Shown here: positions 42,797-51,596 of the stretch, in pieces
Position numbering within the stretch: the stretch's first letter is position 1
Layout of the letters: the number at the start of each line of letters is the position of its first letter
NCBI GenBank assembly: GCA_020633825.1
Contig: JACKCV010000001.1
Location: 310,001 to 374,000, forward strand
DNA from: Fibrobacteria bacterium
GTDB lineage: Bacteria; Fibrobacterota; Fibrobacteria; UBA5070
DNA: 64,000 nucleotides
Direction: 5' to 3'
Made by a program: the position numbers and the translations under genes
The notes under the pieces: generated by a model
Database searches by the model: none
Told to the model about the DNA's origin: nothing
The model's input: only the letters and a program-made list of their open reading frames with translations

Positions 42797-44063
42797 AGCC
42801 GCCTTCGATCTCATGTCCTTCCTGGACCGTTCCCCGACGCCATGGCACGCGGTCGCCGAAGGGGCGGCCAGGCTCGAACGATCGGGGTTCCGGGAACTCT
42901 ACGAGTCCGATGCCCGGTGGCGCTGCGCTCCCGGTGAAGGCGTCTTCGTGCGCCGCGGAGGGGCGTTGGTCGCCTGGATCGTCCCCCGGTCCCGACCCGG
43001 ATCCCTGGTGGTCGGGCTCGCCCACACCGACAGTCCCTGTCTTCGCCTGAAGCCCCGCCCGGGCCACGCCCTGGCCGGGTGTCGGAAACTGTCCGTCGAG
43101 GCCTACGGAGGGCTCCTCCACCATTCCTGGCTCGATCGCGAGCTGCGGGTGGCGGGACGGGTGGTGGTGCGGGATGGCGGCCGGGGACGGGAATGCCTGC
43201 TGGATCTCGACGACTTCCGTCCGCTCATCCCTTCCCTGGCCATCCATCTCGATCGCGGGGTGAACGAGCGCGGACTGGTCCTCGACCGGGAACGCCATCT
43301 GCCCGTACTCGCCGGATTGGACGGTGCCGGTGCGGAGGAATTCGAGGAGCTGGTCGGTCGGACCCTGGGGGTGCCGGCCGGCGACGTCCTGGGATGGGAT
43401 CTCTGCCTGGTCGACGGCGCGGCGGCGGCCGTGGCCGGGCTCGGCGACCTTGTGGTGTCGGGGCGCCTGGACAATCTCGCCTCCTGCCACGCCCTGCTGG
43501 CGGCTCTTTCGAGCATGGAGCCCACCGAGACCGTGCTTCCCCTGGTCGCGCTCCTCGACGGGGAGGAAGTCGGTTCGGGAACCGCCGAAGGTGCCGATTC
43601 GCGATTCCTTCCCCGCTTGCTCGAACGCATGCTCGGATCCCTCGGTCTCGATTCCGAAGACACCCAGAGGTTGCTCGCGACGGGCTTCGCCCTGTCCTGC
43701 GACATGGCCCATGCGGTCCATCCCAATCATCCGGAGAAGCATGATCCGCGTCATGCTCCGCTCCTGGGAAGAGGGCCCGTCCTCAAATGGAATGCCGGCC
43801 TGCGCTATGCCACCACGGCCGCTGGGACGGCACGGTTGCGCCTGGCCGCCGGTCGAGCCGGCGTGCCCCTGCAGGTCTTCTCGATGCGCGCCGACCTCGC
43901 CTGCGGATCGACGGTGGGGCCTCTGGTTTCCGCCGGTCTCGGCATGGAAGCGGTCGATTGCGGCGCTCCCATGCTGGCCATGCACGCCTGCCGGGAGACC
44001 ATGGCGGCCAAGGATCATGCGGACTCGATCCTGTTGTATCGGGAAATCCTCCGGAGCGATTGA
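42783..44063 (+). CDS. M18-family aminopeptidase
   Basis: This 426-residue dinuclear zinc aminopeptidase removes N-terminal acidic or neutral residues in the cytoplasm. Metal and catalytic landmarks appear in order: His81 in GLAHTDSPCLRLKP, Asp in VSGRLDNLAS, Glu-Glu in LLDGEEVGSGTAEG, Asp in SCDMAHAVHPNHPE, and a late His in LAMHACRET. The length matches the family. It starts inside the preceding hypothetical gene and ends 50 bases before the next gene. Confidence 0.92.
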   Translation: MPTPEAAFDLMSFLDRSPTPWHAVAEGAARLERSGFRELYESDARWRCAPGEGVFVRRGGALVAWIVPRSRPGSLVVGLAHTDSPCLRLKPRPGHALAGCRKLSVEAYGGLLHHSWLDRELRVAGRVVVRDGGRGRECLLDLDDFRPLIPSLAIHLDRGVNERGLVLDRERHLPVLAGLDGAGAEEFEELVGRTLGVPAGDVLGWDLCLVDGAAAAVAGLGDLVVSGRLDNLASCHALLAALSSMEPTETVLPLVALLDGEEVGSGTAEGADSRFLPRLLERMLGSLGLDSEDTQRLLATGFALSCDMAHAVHPNHPEKHDPRHAPLLGRGPVLKWNAGLRYATTAAGTARLRLAAGRAGVPLQVFSMRADLACGSTVGPLVSAGLGMEAVDCGAPMLAMHACRETMAAKDHADSILLYREILRSD

Positions 44064-44101
44064 AGGAGCGGGAGCGCATCCTCCGAATCTGGCGAGGATG
44101 G

Positions 44102-44107
44102 TAGATT
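44102..44107 (+). promoter_or_regulatory. candidate -10 element before the 44114 gene
   Basis: TAGATT (GGTAGATTC in context) ends 6 bases before the ATG at 44114; CGAAGC between them is no Shine-Dalgarno. The predicted transcript start is essentially the A of ATG. Confidence 0.45.
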
Positions 44108-44113
44108 CGAAGC

Positions 44114-44797
44114 ATGAGAACCTTCCTTGTCCTGATCGTGGCCCTCGCGTCCGTGTCCTCGGCCGCCTACAAGCTCACCGCCGCGGTGGCTCCGGCCGTC
44201 GTGCATGGGGACGTCGATCCGACCCTCGCCCCCTGGACCGGAAGGGCCGTCGCCGAAATGCTCTCGTGGGAGATCTCCATGGTGCAGACCATCCGGGTGG
44301 TCGATCCCGCCACCTTGGAGAAGCATCTGGCGGGTTGGGAATTCCGCAACGAACTCACGGAGGACGCGCTCGACCTGGCGCGCACCGCCGGGCGCCAGAT
44401 CGACGTGGAGGCGGTTCTCGTCCCCGAATTGGAGCGCCGGGGAGGGCTCGTGTCGCTGCGTCTGGTGGCGGTGGTGCATCGAAATCTCGAAGATCGACGC
44501 ATCCAACTGGCCGTGGAAGGTGGAGCCGACGAGGTCCTGGGGAAGATGCGCGGCCAGGTGGTCAACGCGTTGGACAGCCTGGAATTCCCGGTGCCGGCAT
44601 CGCTTCGGCAGCTGGCTTCGAACCGCTTCCAGACCAAATGGGAAGCCCTTCTGGAATACGGTCGCGCCCTGCAATCCCTGGCGGTGGGCGACAAGGAGGC
44701 GGGCCTGACCCACCTTCGTCAAACCCTGTCGATCGAGCCCACCCTGGCCGCCGCCCAGGTGCGTACCCGGACCCTGGAAAAGGAACTGGGACGCTGA
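44114..44797 (+). CDS. secreted protein resembling CsgG/FlgO-type assembly proteins
   Basis: This 227-residue protein has signal peptide MRTFLVLIVALASVSSAAYK. The mature part resembles the N-terminal strand-helix layout of TolB/CsgG/FlgO-like proteins (TGRAVAEMLSWEISMVQTIRV, then ALVPELERRG-type VLVPELERRGGLVSLRLVAV). The C-terminus has one or two TPR-like helices (WEALLEYGRALQSLAVGDKE, AGLTHLRQTLSIEPTLAAAQ). The role is unknown; outer-membrane or assembly association is a guess from the fold pattern. It is convergent with the lipoate-ligase-like gene, with 37 bases between. Confidence 0.45.
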   Translation: MRTFLVLIVALASVSSAAYKLTAAVAPAVVHGDVDPTLAPWTGRAVAEMLSWEISMVQTIRVVDPATLEKHLAGWEFRNELTEDALDLARTAGRQIDVEAVLVPELERRGGLVSLRLVAVVHRNLEDRRIQLAVEGGADEVLGKMRGQVVNALDSLEFPVPASLRQLASNRFQTKWEALLEYGRALQSLAVGDKEAGLTHLRQTLSIEPTLAAAQVRTRTLEKELGR

Positions 44798-44834
44798 ACG
44801 GTCTCGGCGGGTGCTCCGAGCCTCCTCCCGTGGT

Positions 44835-45572
44835 TCATTCCCCTCTCAGGACTCTGCGCATGCCTTCTTCGAGGTGTGCCGCCAGGGCTTCCGCGGAGGG
44901 AAGATCGCCCCAGGGACGATCGTCGACCACGGGCCTTCCCGAAAGCCAAAGCTGCAGGCGATCCCCGGCGGGACCCAGGCGGATCGCTCCGTGCTGGAGC
45001 AGGCATTTCAATCCGAGTCGGCGAGCGGATCCCACCCATTTCCGTCCGTGCCATTTGAGCTCGTGCCGGCTGGTGCTGGCAAAGCACGGCGCGGCCCCGA
45101 TCCCGAGGGGGTCGCGGGAGGCCTTGCCGCGTTCCAGGGAGAGGTCGCGGACCCCGGCGGATTCCGCCGCATGGAGCAGCCAATTGCCGAAGACCTCCTC
45201 CGGCGATCGCGAGCCATCGCGGAACACGGGATGCTCCAGGGGGAAGATCACCGCGTAGGTCAGTTCCTCCTCGTGCCAGACCGCCCGACCGCCGGTCGGA
45301 CGGACCACCACGGCTCCGGGGCCGTGGGGGTCGGAATTCGGATCGGTCTTCCACGCCTCCCAGCGCTCGCCCAAGGCGATCTCGGGGGTCTGGGACTTCC
45401 CCAGGGAGACCGTGGGCACCTCCCACTGGTAGAGGCGCAGGACCGGAACGGCGTCCCGGCCGTGCACCCCTTCGCGGAGGGTGGATTCCATTCGACGGAA
45501 GAGATCCTCCTCGTGGCGCATGTGGTGCTCGCCGGAGGCGGTGTGGAGCGGTTCGAAGCGTAGGTCGTGCAT
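44835..45572 (-). CDS. lipoate-protein ligase / octanoyltransferase family (BPL-LplA-LipM)
   Basis: This 245-residue protein of the LplA/LipB/LipM superfamily attaches or transfers lipoyl or octanoyl groups to carrier domains such as 2-oxoacid dehydrogenase E2 subunits. The substrate-binding motif is VVVRPTGGRAVWHEEELTYA, and a Cys sits in GAAPCFASTSRHELKWHGRK with the Lys-containing VGSARR, the position of the catalytic Cys of LipM-type octanoyltransferases. That favours transferase over ATP-dependent ligase, but context does not decide. ATG 45572 is chosen because GGGGA lies 6 bases before it; TTG 45587 is an upstream alternative. It is divergent from the peptide transporter genes. Confidence 0.75.
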   Translation of the reverse strand: MHDLRFEPLHTASGEHHMRHEEDLFRRMESTLREGVHGRDAVPVLRLYQWEVPTVSLGKSQTPEIALGERWEAWKTDPNSDPHGPGAVVVRPTGGRAVWHEEELTYAVIFPLEHPVFRDGSRSPEEVFGNWLLHAAESAGVRDLSLERGKASRDPLGIGAAPCFASTSRHELKWHGRKWVGSARRLGLKCLLQHGAIRLGPAGDRLQLWLSGRPVVDDRPWGDLPSAEALAAHLEEGMRRVLRGE

Positions 45573-45607
45573 GGGCTTTCCCCACAACGTACAACCAGCA
45601 TGTCGTC

Positions 45608-45613
45608 TACATT
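45608..45613 (+). promoter_or_regulatory. candidate -10 element of the oligopeptide ABC operon
   Basis: TACATT ends 7 bases before the ATG at 45621. The divergent gene starts at 45572, so only 48 bases separate the two start codons and both promoters must be compact. Confidence 0.4.
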
Positions 45614-45620
45614 GTCAGGC

Positions 45621-47357
45621 ATGCCTCGAACCCTCCGCCTCCTGACGATCCTGCCTCTGGCGACCCTCCTTCTCTCGTGCGATTCCTCGGAGAAGGGCCG
45701 CGACTCCCGACCCGCGACCGCCCATTCCCTCGGACGGCCCGGAGGGACCCTGATGCTGGCCAGCTGGGGCGGTCCGAAGACCTTCAATCCCATCGTCGAA
45801 AACGAATCGTCCTCCAGCCAGTTCGTCGGCCTCATGTTCGCGGGGCTGACCGAAACCGACGCCCACTCCGGTCTTCCCAAACCCTTGCTGGCCGAGAGCT
45901 GGACGGTGGATTCCACCGGGAAGGTCTACACCTTCCGGCTGCGCGAAGGCTTGCGCTTCAACGACGGTTCCCCCCTGAGGGCGAGGGACGTCGTGTTCAC
46001 CTGGACCCGGCTGGCCTTCGATACCGCGATCCAATGCGCCATGCGGGACATCATCGCCGTCGACGGTCGTCTTCCCGAGGTGCGCGAACTCGACAGCCTC
46101 ACCGTCGAATTCCGTCTCCCCACCGTGTTCGGACCGTTCATCGCCGCCGCGGGCGGGCTTCCTGTGCTGTCCCGGGAGAGGTTGGAGAAGAAGGTCGGGG
46201 CAGAATTCAATTCCGCCTACGGGATCGACACGCCCCCGGACAGCCTGATCGGCGCCGGCCCCTTCCGCCTGGCCCGCTACGAATCGGGATCGCGCGGGGT
46301 CTTCGTCCGCAACCCGTACTGGTTCCGAAAGGATTCCGCGGGGACCGCGCTGCCCTACCTGGATACGGTCCTCCTGGTGGTGGTCCAGGACCAGAAGGCC
46401 GAGGTGCTCAAATTCAAGGCCGGCGAGCTGGATGTGATGGACGTGACCGCCCAGGACTTCCCGGTCCTCAAGCCCCTCGAAGACCAGGGCGGATTCGGCA
46501 TCCGCAAGCTGGGCCCCACCCTGAACCAGCTCTTCGTCTGCTTCAACCAGAACACGGGCAAGAACGCCGAGGGGAAGCCCTTCGTGGATCCCGTCAAACT
46601 TTCCTGGTTCCGCGATGCGCGGTTCCGCCGGGCGGTCTCCTGGGCCCTCGATCGCAAGGCCATCCGCGACATCGTCTGGAACGGCTTGGGAAGCGAGGCC
46701 AACGGCCCGATGTCCCCGAGCTCCGGGTACTGGTGGAACCGGAACCTTCCGGCGCTCCACCGCGACCTCGATTCCGCGCGCGCAGAACTCGCCGGTGCCG
46801 GATTCGTCCAGGGGGCCGACGGGTTGCTGCGCGACAGCAAGGGGAACCAGGTCAAGTTCACCCTCCTGACCAATGCCGAGAACCAGTCGCGCATCGACAT
46901 CGCCGGACTGGTCCGCAAGGACCTGGAGGCCCTGGGGATCCAGGTCGTGTTCGTCCAGGTGGAATTCAACGCGCTGGTGGCGCGCCTCGACGGCACCTTC
47001 GACTGGGACGCCATCCTGCTGGGATTGGGCGGAGGAGGGGCCGAACCCCACTTCGGAGCCAACGTATGGGTCTCCTCGGGACGAACCCACATGTGGTTCC
47101 CCAAGCAGAAACAGCCTTCCACCACCTGGGAGGCCGAGCTCGACAGCCTGGTGGTGGCCGGTGTCACCACCGCAGACACGACTCTCCGCAAGGCCGCCTA
47201 CGACCGGTTGCAGGAAATCGTCCATCGGGAGCAGCCCTACGTCTACTTGGGACATCCCGAAGCCATGACGGCCATCCGCAATCGCCTCGGGAACGTGGAT
47301 CCAACGGTTCTGGGGGGGGCGCTCCACAACATCGACGAGATCTTCGTCCGGCCGTGA
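45621..47357 (+). CDS. oligopeptide ABC transporter substrate-binding lipoprotein (SBP family 5)
   Basis: This 578-residue lipoprotein has signal MPRTLRLLTILPLATLLLSC (lipobox LLSC). The family 5 start is GGTLMLASWGGPKTFNPIVE, followed by LLAESWTVDSTGKVYTFRLR, LREGLRFNDGSPLRARDVVF and GAGPFRLARYESG, with the late VRKDLEALGIQVVFV. It delivers peptides (or other ligands such as nickel or opines) to the permeases. In-frame ATG 45600 would add seven residues; 45621 gives the better signal peptide and the shorter promoter distance. It overlaps the first permease as GTGA at 47354-47357. Confidence 0.9.
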   Translation: MPRTLRLLTILPLATLLLSCDSSEKGRDSRPATAHSLGRPGGTLMLASWGGPKTFNPIVENESSSSQFVGLMFAGLTETDAHSGLPKPLLAESWTVDSTGKVYTFRLREGLRFNDGSPLRARDVVFTWTRLAFDTAIQCAMRDIIAVDGRLPEVRELDSLTVEFRLPTVFGPFIAAAGGLPVLSRERLEKKVGAEFNSAYGIDTPPDSLIGAGPFRLARYESGSRGVFVRNPYWFRKDSAGTALPYLDTVLLVVVQDQKAEVLKFKAGELDVMDVTAQDFPVLKPLEDQGGFGIRKLGPTLNQLFVCFNQNTGKNAEGKPFVDPVKLSWFRDARFRRAVSWALDRKAIRDIVWNGLGSEANGPMSPSSGYWWNRNLPALHRDLDSARAELAGAGFVQGADGLLRDSKGNQVKFTLLTNAENQSRIDIAGLVRKDLEALGIQVVFVQVEFNALVARLDGTFDWDAILLGLGGGGAEPHFGANVWVSSGRTHMWFPKQKQPSTTWEAELDSLVVAGVTTADTTLRKAAYDRLQEIVHREQPYVYLGHPEAMTAIRNRLGNVDPTVLGGALHNIDEIFVRP

Positions 47358-48337
47358 CGTCGTTCCTGTTCAGACGGATCCTGGCGATGATTCCGATGCT
47401 CCTGGGAGTGTCGATCATCGCCTTCGGCCTTCTTTCGCTGTCTCCGGGGGATCCCCTCGCCGCCCAACGCGGCAACCCCCAGGTCCCGGACGAGCTGATC
47501 CGTCGCATCGAGCGCCAATACGGATTCGACAAGCCGGTCCCCGAGCAGTACCTGCGCTGGCTCGGACGGGTCGTGCAGGGGGACCTCGGGTATTCCTTCA
47601 AGTTCAAGCGGCCCGTCGCGGATGTCATCGCCGAACGCATGGCCGCCACCCTTCTGCTGGCCCTGTTCTCCACGTTGCTGACCTGGTTCCTGGCGGTTCC
47701 GCTGGGAGTCTGGTCCGCGTTGCGCCGGTCCGAGTGGCCCGACCAGGTGGTGTCGGTCCTGGCGTTCGTGGGGATGAGCCTTCCCTCCTTCTTCCTCGCC
47801 TTGCTCCTGCTGTACGGGGCCTCCGTCCTCCCCGAACTGCCTTTGATCGGTCGCATTCCCATCGGCGGCTTGGTGTCTCCGGGCTTCGACCAGTTGGGGC
47901 CGGTCGCCCGCGTCCTGGATGTCCTCAAGCACCTGTTGCTCCCGGGAGTCGTCCTGGCCATCGGTGGACTCGCCGGGCTGCAACGGGTCGCCCGCGGGTC
48001 CACCTTGGAGACCCTGTCCCAGCCCTACATCCTGGCGGCCCGGGCTCGGGGGCTGTCCGATCGACGGGTCCTTTGGGGGCACGCCTTTCGCAACGCGGCC
48101 AATCCCTTGATCACCCTCCTGGGGTTCGAATTTTCCGCCCTGCTTTCCGGAGCGGCGTTCACCGAAATCATCACCAGTTGGCCGGGAATGGGATTGGTGG
48201 CCCTCGAGGCGGTCCGCTCGAAGGACATGTTCCTCGTGATGGCCACGGTCCTGATGGGGTCCCTCCTCCTCCTGATCGGGAATCTGCTCGCCGACATCCT
48301 GCATGCCTGGAACGATCCACGGGTGAAACTCTCGTGA
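47354..48337 (+). CDS. oligopeptide ABC transporter permease (OppB/DppB-like)
   Basis: This 327-residue permease has six helices. FLFRRILAMIPMLLGVSIIAF opens as in DppB/OppB (first part shown: FLFRRILAMIPMLLG). SPGDPLAAQRGNP, YGFDKPVPEQYLRWLGRVV and GDLGYSFKFKRPVADVI follow. The EAA loop that contacts the ATPase is ILAARARGLSDRRVLWGHAF. GTG 47354 overlaps the substrate-binding gene stop (GTGA), and its own stop overlaps oppC in the same way. Confidence 0.92.
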   Translation: MTSFLFRRILAMIPMLLGVSIIAFGLLSLSPGDPLAAQRGNPQVPDELIRRIERQYGFDKPVPEQYLRWLGRVVQGDLGYSFKFKRPVADVIAERMAATLLLALFSTLLTWFLAVPLGVWSALRRSEWPDQVVSVLAFVGMSLPSFFLALLLLYGASVLPELPLIGRIPIGGLVSPGFDQLGPVARVLDVLKHLLLPGVVLAIGGLAGLQRVARGSTLETLSQPYILAARARGLSDRRVLWGHAFRNAANPLITLLGFEFSALLSGAAFTEIITSWPGMGLVALEAVRSKDMFLVMATVLMGSLLLLIGNLLADILHAWNDPRVKLS

Positions 48338-49392
48338 ACGGCACCACCGGCACCTTCTCCCGTCTACGGTCCGCCTTCGCCTCCTCCCCGCTGGCCAAGA
48401 CCGCCCTCGTGGTCCTGGGGGGATTGTACCTGGCCGCCGTGTTGGCAGGTTGGCTCGCCCCGTACGGCATGGACGACGAATCCCGAGGACACTCCTGGGC
48501 ACCTCCGTCGAGCTGGCATTGGGTGGATGGGCGCCCCTCCATCCATCCGGTTTCCTACACCTTCGACGAAAATGCCCGACGCGTCTACGTCGAAGACTCC
48601 TCGAGAGCCGTCCCGGTGCGCTTGTTCGTCAACGGGAGGTTGTTCGGGCTCGATTCCCTCGAAGCCGCCGCCACCTCCGAAGGAGGGGCTTCGGCACGTC
48701 TTTATTTGCTGGGCGCCGACGCGCGGGGGCGCGACCTGCTTTCGCGACTTCTCTACGGAAGTCGCGTGTCCCTCTCCATCGGGATCGTGGGCGTCTCCAT
48801 CTCCACCCTCATCGCGTTGGTCGTCGGTGGTCTGGCCGGCTTCTTCGGAGGATGGGTGGATCGGTTGCTGATGCGGCTGTGCGAAGTCTTCATGCTGATC
48901 CCCGCCTTCTACCTCCTGATGCTCCTGAGGGCCACGCTGCCGTTGGATTGGGATTCCCGGGTGGTCTACCTCTCGATCGTCCTCATCCTCTCCTTCATCG
49001 GATGGGCGGGTCTCGCCCGGGTCATCCGCGGGCTCGTCCAATCCCTCCGCTCGGCCGACTACATCGTGGCCGCCCGTGCCTTGGGAGTTCCACCCCTGGT
49101 GATCCTGCGTCGCCATGCCTTGCCGCAGACCTTCGGATTCCTGGCCATCCAGGCGACGCTCTCGATCCCGGGCTACGTGGTGGCCGAGAGCGGTCTTTCC
49201 CTCCTCGGTCTGGGCATCCAAGATCCTCAAACGTCCTGGGGAAACCTGTTGCAGGAGGCGATGTCCATCGCCGAGATCCGCCTCCATCCTTGGAGCCTGA
49301 TCCCCGGACTCTTCCTGTTCGCCGCGGTGCTCTCCTACAACCTCGCGGGGGATGCGCTGCGCGACGCCCTCGATCCGCGGAGCGACCGATGA
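48334..49392 (+). CDS. oligopeptide ABC transporter permease (OppC-like) with periplasmic insert
   Basis: This 352-residue permease is longer than standard OppC because about 80 residues (50-130, with WHWVDGRPSIHPVSYTFDE and VRLFVNGRLFGLDSLEAAA) are inserted between helix 1 and the conserved LLGADARGRDLLSRLLYGSR. Such inserts occur in OppC-like proteins of several other phyla, where the insert faces the periplasm. The EAA loop is IVAARALGVPPLVILRRHAL. GTG 48334 overlaps the upstream stop; the stop overlaps the ATPase gene as ATGA. Confidence 0.9.
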   Translation: MNGTTGTFSRLRSAFASSPLAKTALVVLGGLYLAAVLAGWLAPYGMDDESRGHSWAPPSSWHWVDGRPSIHPVSYTFDENARRVYVEDSSRAVPVRLFVNGRLFGLDSLEAAATSEGGASARLYLLGADARGRDLLSRLLYGSRVSLSIGIVGVSISTLIALVVGGLAGFFGGWVDRLLMRLCEVFMLIPAFYLLMLLRATLPLDWDSRVVYLSIVLILSFIGWAGLARVIRGLVQSLRSADYIVAARALGVPPLVILRRHALPQTFGFLAIQATLSIPGYVVAESGLSLLGLGIQDPQTSWGNLLQEAMSIAEIRLHPWSLIPGLFLFAAVLSYNLAGDALRDALDPRSDR

Positions 49393-50348
49393 CCGCCCCT
49401 CTCCTGGAAGTCCGCGACCTTTCGGTCTCCTTCGGGGCCGTGCAGGTCGTCGACGGTCTCTCCTACGTCATCGAGCGGGGCCAATCCCTCGGGTTGGTGG
49501 GGGAATCGGGGTGCGGGAAATCCGTGAGTTCCCTGGCTCTTCTCGGATTGCTCCCCCCCCGGGGGTGCCGTGTGGAAGGATCCATCCGTCTGGAAGGACG
49601 GGAGCTGGTCGGTCTTCCCGCCCCGCAGTGGATGCCGATCCGGGGAGGGCGCATCGCCATGGTGTTCCAGGATCCCATGACCGCCTTGAATCCGTTGCTG
49701 ACCGTCGAGCGGCACTTGCGCGAGGTGCTGGCCATCCACCAGGGCCTCGAGGGCGAACTCGCCCGGAAGGAGGCCACGCGGTGGCTTGATCGAGTCGGAA
49801 TTCCCGACCCCGCCGCACGCCTGTCCACCTACCCGCACGAGTTGTCCGGCGGCATGCGCCAGCGCGTCCTGATCGCCATGGCCTTGGCCGGAAAACCCGA
49901 TCTCCTGGTGGCGGACGAGCCCACGACCGCCCTGGATGTGACCATCCAAGCCCAGATCCTCGACCTTCTGTCCGACTTGCGTCGGGAACTCGGCATGTCC
50001 ATGCTGTTCATCACGCATGATCTGGGAGTGGTCGAACGGGTCGCCGACCGGGTCGCGGTGCTCTACGCGGGCCGCAAGGTGGAGGAAGGGGAGGTCTCGG
50101 AGGTCCTTCGGGCCCCCCTGCATCCCTACACCGACGGGTTGGTCGGGTCCGTCCCGGGTTTCCGGCCACGATCCGGGCGGTTGCGATCCATTCCCGGCCA
50201 AGTGCCGTCACCCGCCGCCTGGCCCGGCGGGTGCCGATTCCATCCCCGATGCCCCCATTCGCAGGAAGACTGCACCCGGATCGTCCCCACCGAGTCCTCG
50301 GGGAGCCGGAAGGTCGCCTGCCACCATGCCCTTGAGGCCCAGCGATGA
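49389..50348 (+). CDS. oligopeptide ABC transporter ATP-binding protein (OppD/DppD-like)
   Basis: This 319-residue ABC ATPase has Walker A GESGCGKSV, Q-loop IAMVFQDPMTALNPLL, signature ELSGGMRQRVLIAMAL, Walker B LLVADEPTTALDVTIQ and switch His in FITHDLGVVERVADRV. The C-terminal extension carries the OppD/DppD-type Cys motif (GCRFHPRCPHSQEDC), which in homologues binds an Fe-S cluster. It is coupled on both sides by ATGA overlaps. Confidence 0.93.
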   Translation: MTAPLLEVRDLSVSFGAVQVVDGLSYVIERGQSLGLVGESGCGKSVSSLALLGLLPPRGCRVEGSIRLEGRELVGLPAPQWMPIRGGRIAMVFQDPMTALNPLLTVERHLREVLAIHQGLEGELARKEATRWLDRVGIPDPAARLSTYPHELSGGMRQRVLIAMALAGKPDLLVADEPTTALDVTIQAQILDLLSDLRRELGMSMLFITHDLGVVERVADRVAVLYAGRKVEEGEVSEVLRAPLHPYTDGLVGSVPGFRPRSGRLRSIPGQVPSPAAWPGGCRFHPRCPHSQEDCTRIVPTESSGSRKVACHHALEAQR

Positions 50349-51298
50349 GCTTGCTTTCGGTGCGAGGCCTGTCGGTGTCCTTTCCTGTCCGCGGCGGGTT
50401 GTGGGGGCGTGTGCGCCAGCGAGTCCACGCGGTCCAGGATGTCTCCTTCGACCTCCAGGCCGGTGAGACCCTTTCCCTCGTGGGGGAGTCGGGGTGCGGG
50501 AAATCCACCACCGGACGTGCCATCCTGCGGCTCCTCGAGCCCGATGCGGGATCCATCCTCCTCGACGGAGCCGAAGTCCGCACCATGGAGGGCGAAGCCT
50601 TGCGGTCGTTCCGCCGACAGGTCCAGATCGTCTTCCAGGACCCTTCCGCCGCGCTCAATCCTCGTCGAACCGCTTTCCAGGCCGTGGCCGAGGGCTTGAT
50701 CGTCCATGGGCTGGTCTCGCGGGCATCGGTACGCGACCGCGTCCGGGAGATCTTCGACCTCGTGGGCCTCTCCGACGAACACCTCGACCGGTTTCCCCAC
50801 GCTTTCTCGGGTGGGCAGAGACAGCGGATCGGGATTGCGCGAGCCCTGGCTCTGGAGCCCCGGGTGCTGGTCCTCGACGAGCCGGTTTCCGCTCTCGACG
50901 TGTCCGTCCAAGCCCAGGTGTTGAATCTTCTGGAGGACATCCAGGCTCGTACCGGCATGGCCTATCTGTTCATCGCCCACGACATGGGGGTGGTCCGCCA
51001 TGTCGCCCATCGCCTGGCGGTGATGTATCTGGGGCGGATCGTCGAGGAAGGTCCCGCGGAGGAGGTCTGCGCCTCTCCGCGACATCCCTACACCCGGATG
51101 TTGGTGGCCAGCGTCCCATCGCTCGGGGAGCGCTCGACGGCCGGGACGGTCGTGCGCGGGGAATTGCCGAGCCCTCTCACCCCGCCCTCGGGGTGCGCCT
51201 TCCATCCTCGATGCCCCCATGCACAGGATCGGTGTCGGAGGGAACGCCCTCAGGGAGAGGTGGTTTCCGGGCGATTTCAAGCCTGTTGGTATCTCTGA
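50345..51298 (+). CDS. oligopeptide ABC transporter ATP-binding protein (OppF/DppF-like)
   Basis: This 317-residue second ATPase pairs with the preceding one. Walker A is GESGCGKSTTG, Q-loop VQIVFQDPSAALNPRR, signature AFSGGQRQRIGIARAL, Walker B VLVLDEPVSALDVSVQ and switch His in FIAHDMGVVRHVAHRL. It ends with the same type of Cys motif (GCAFHPRCPHAQDRC). It is the last of five genes linked by 4-base overlaps from 45621. No intrinsic terminator is evident in the following 300 bases. Confidence 0.93.
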   Translation: MSLLSVRGLSVSFPVRGGLWGRVRQRVHAVQDVSFDLQAGETLSLVGESGCGKSTTGRAILRLLEPDAGSILLDGAEVRTMEGEALRSFRRQVQIVFQDPSAALNPRRTAFQAVAEGLIVHGLVSRASVRDRVREIFDLVGLSDEHLDRFPHAFSGGQRQRIGIARALALEPRVLVLDEPVSALDVSVQAQVLNLLEDIQARTGMAYLFIAHDMGVVRHVAHRLAVMYLGRIVEEGPAEEVCASPRHPYTRMLVASVPSLGERSTAGTVVRGELPSPLTPPSGCAFHPRCPHAQDRCRRERPQGEVVSGRFQACWYL

Positions 51299-51420
51299 GT
51301 CCAGATTCCTGTGCATTTCGAAGGAAACGCGCGGCGGAAAATGAATTCTCCCGATATTGTCCAAGGGTCGAGGATTCCGCAGGTCGGTTTCCAGGTCACC
51401 GGTATCGCGAGGAGGTTCCC

Positions 51421-51516
51421 ATGGCGCTCTTGACCCGATTCATCGGAATGTTTTCTTCCGCCCCGTCGTCGCGAGTCTGGGCTCGTCAGCGATGGATGGA
51501 ATCCGCTTCGCTTTGA
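51421..51516 (+). CDS. possible 31-residue small protein
   Basis: A 31-codon ORF (MALLTRFIGMFSSAPSSRVW, then ARQRWMESASL) starts at ATG 51421 with a near-perfect Shine-Dalgarno, GGAGGT, at 51411-51416. The peptide begins amphipathic/hydrophobic and becomes basic, with two Trp. It lies in the convergent gap between the peptide transporter and the glycosylphosphotransferase. Only the ribosome site and clean start/stop argue for it; there is no homology evidence, and TATTGT at about 51355 is the only -10-like hexamer upstream. Confidence 0.35.
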   Translation: MALLTRFIGMFSSAPSSRVWARQRWMESASL

Positions 51517-51596
51517 TCGAGGTCATCCGCTTCGGGGATTGACCTCGACGGATGCGGGTGGATGCGAACCTCGGCGATCAGGCCGGAGCACCCACC

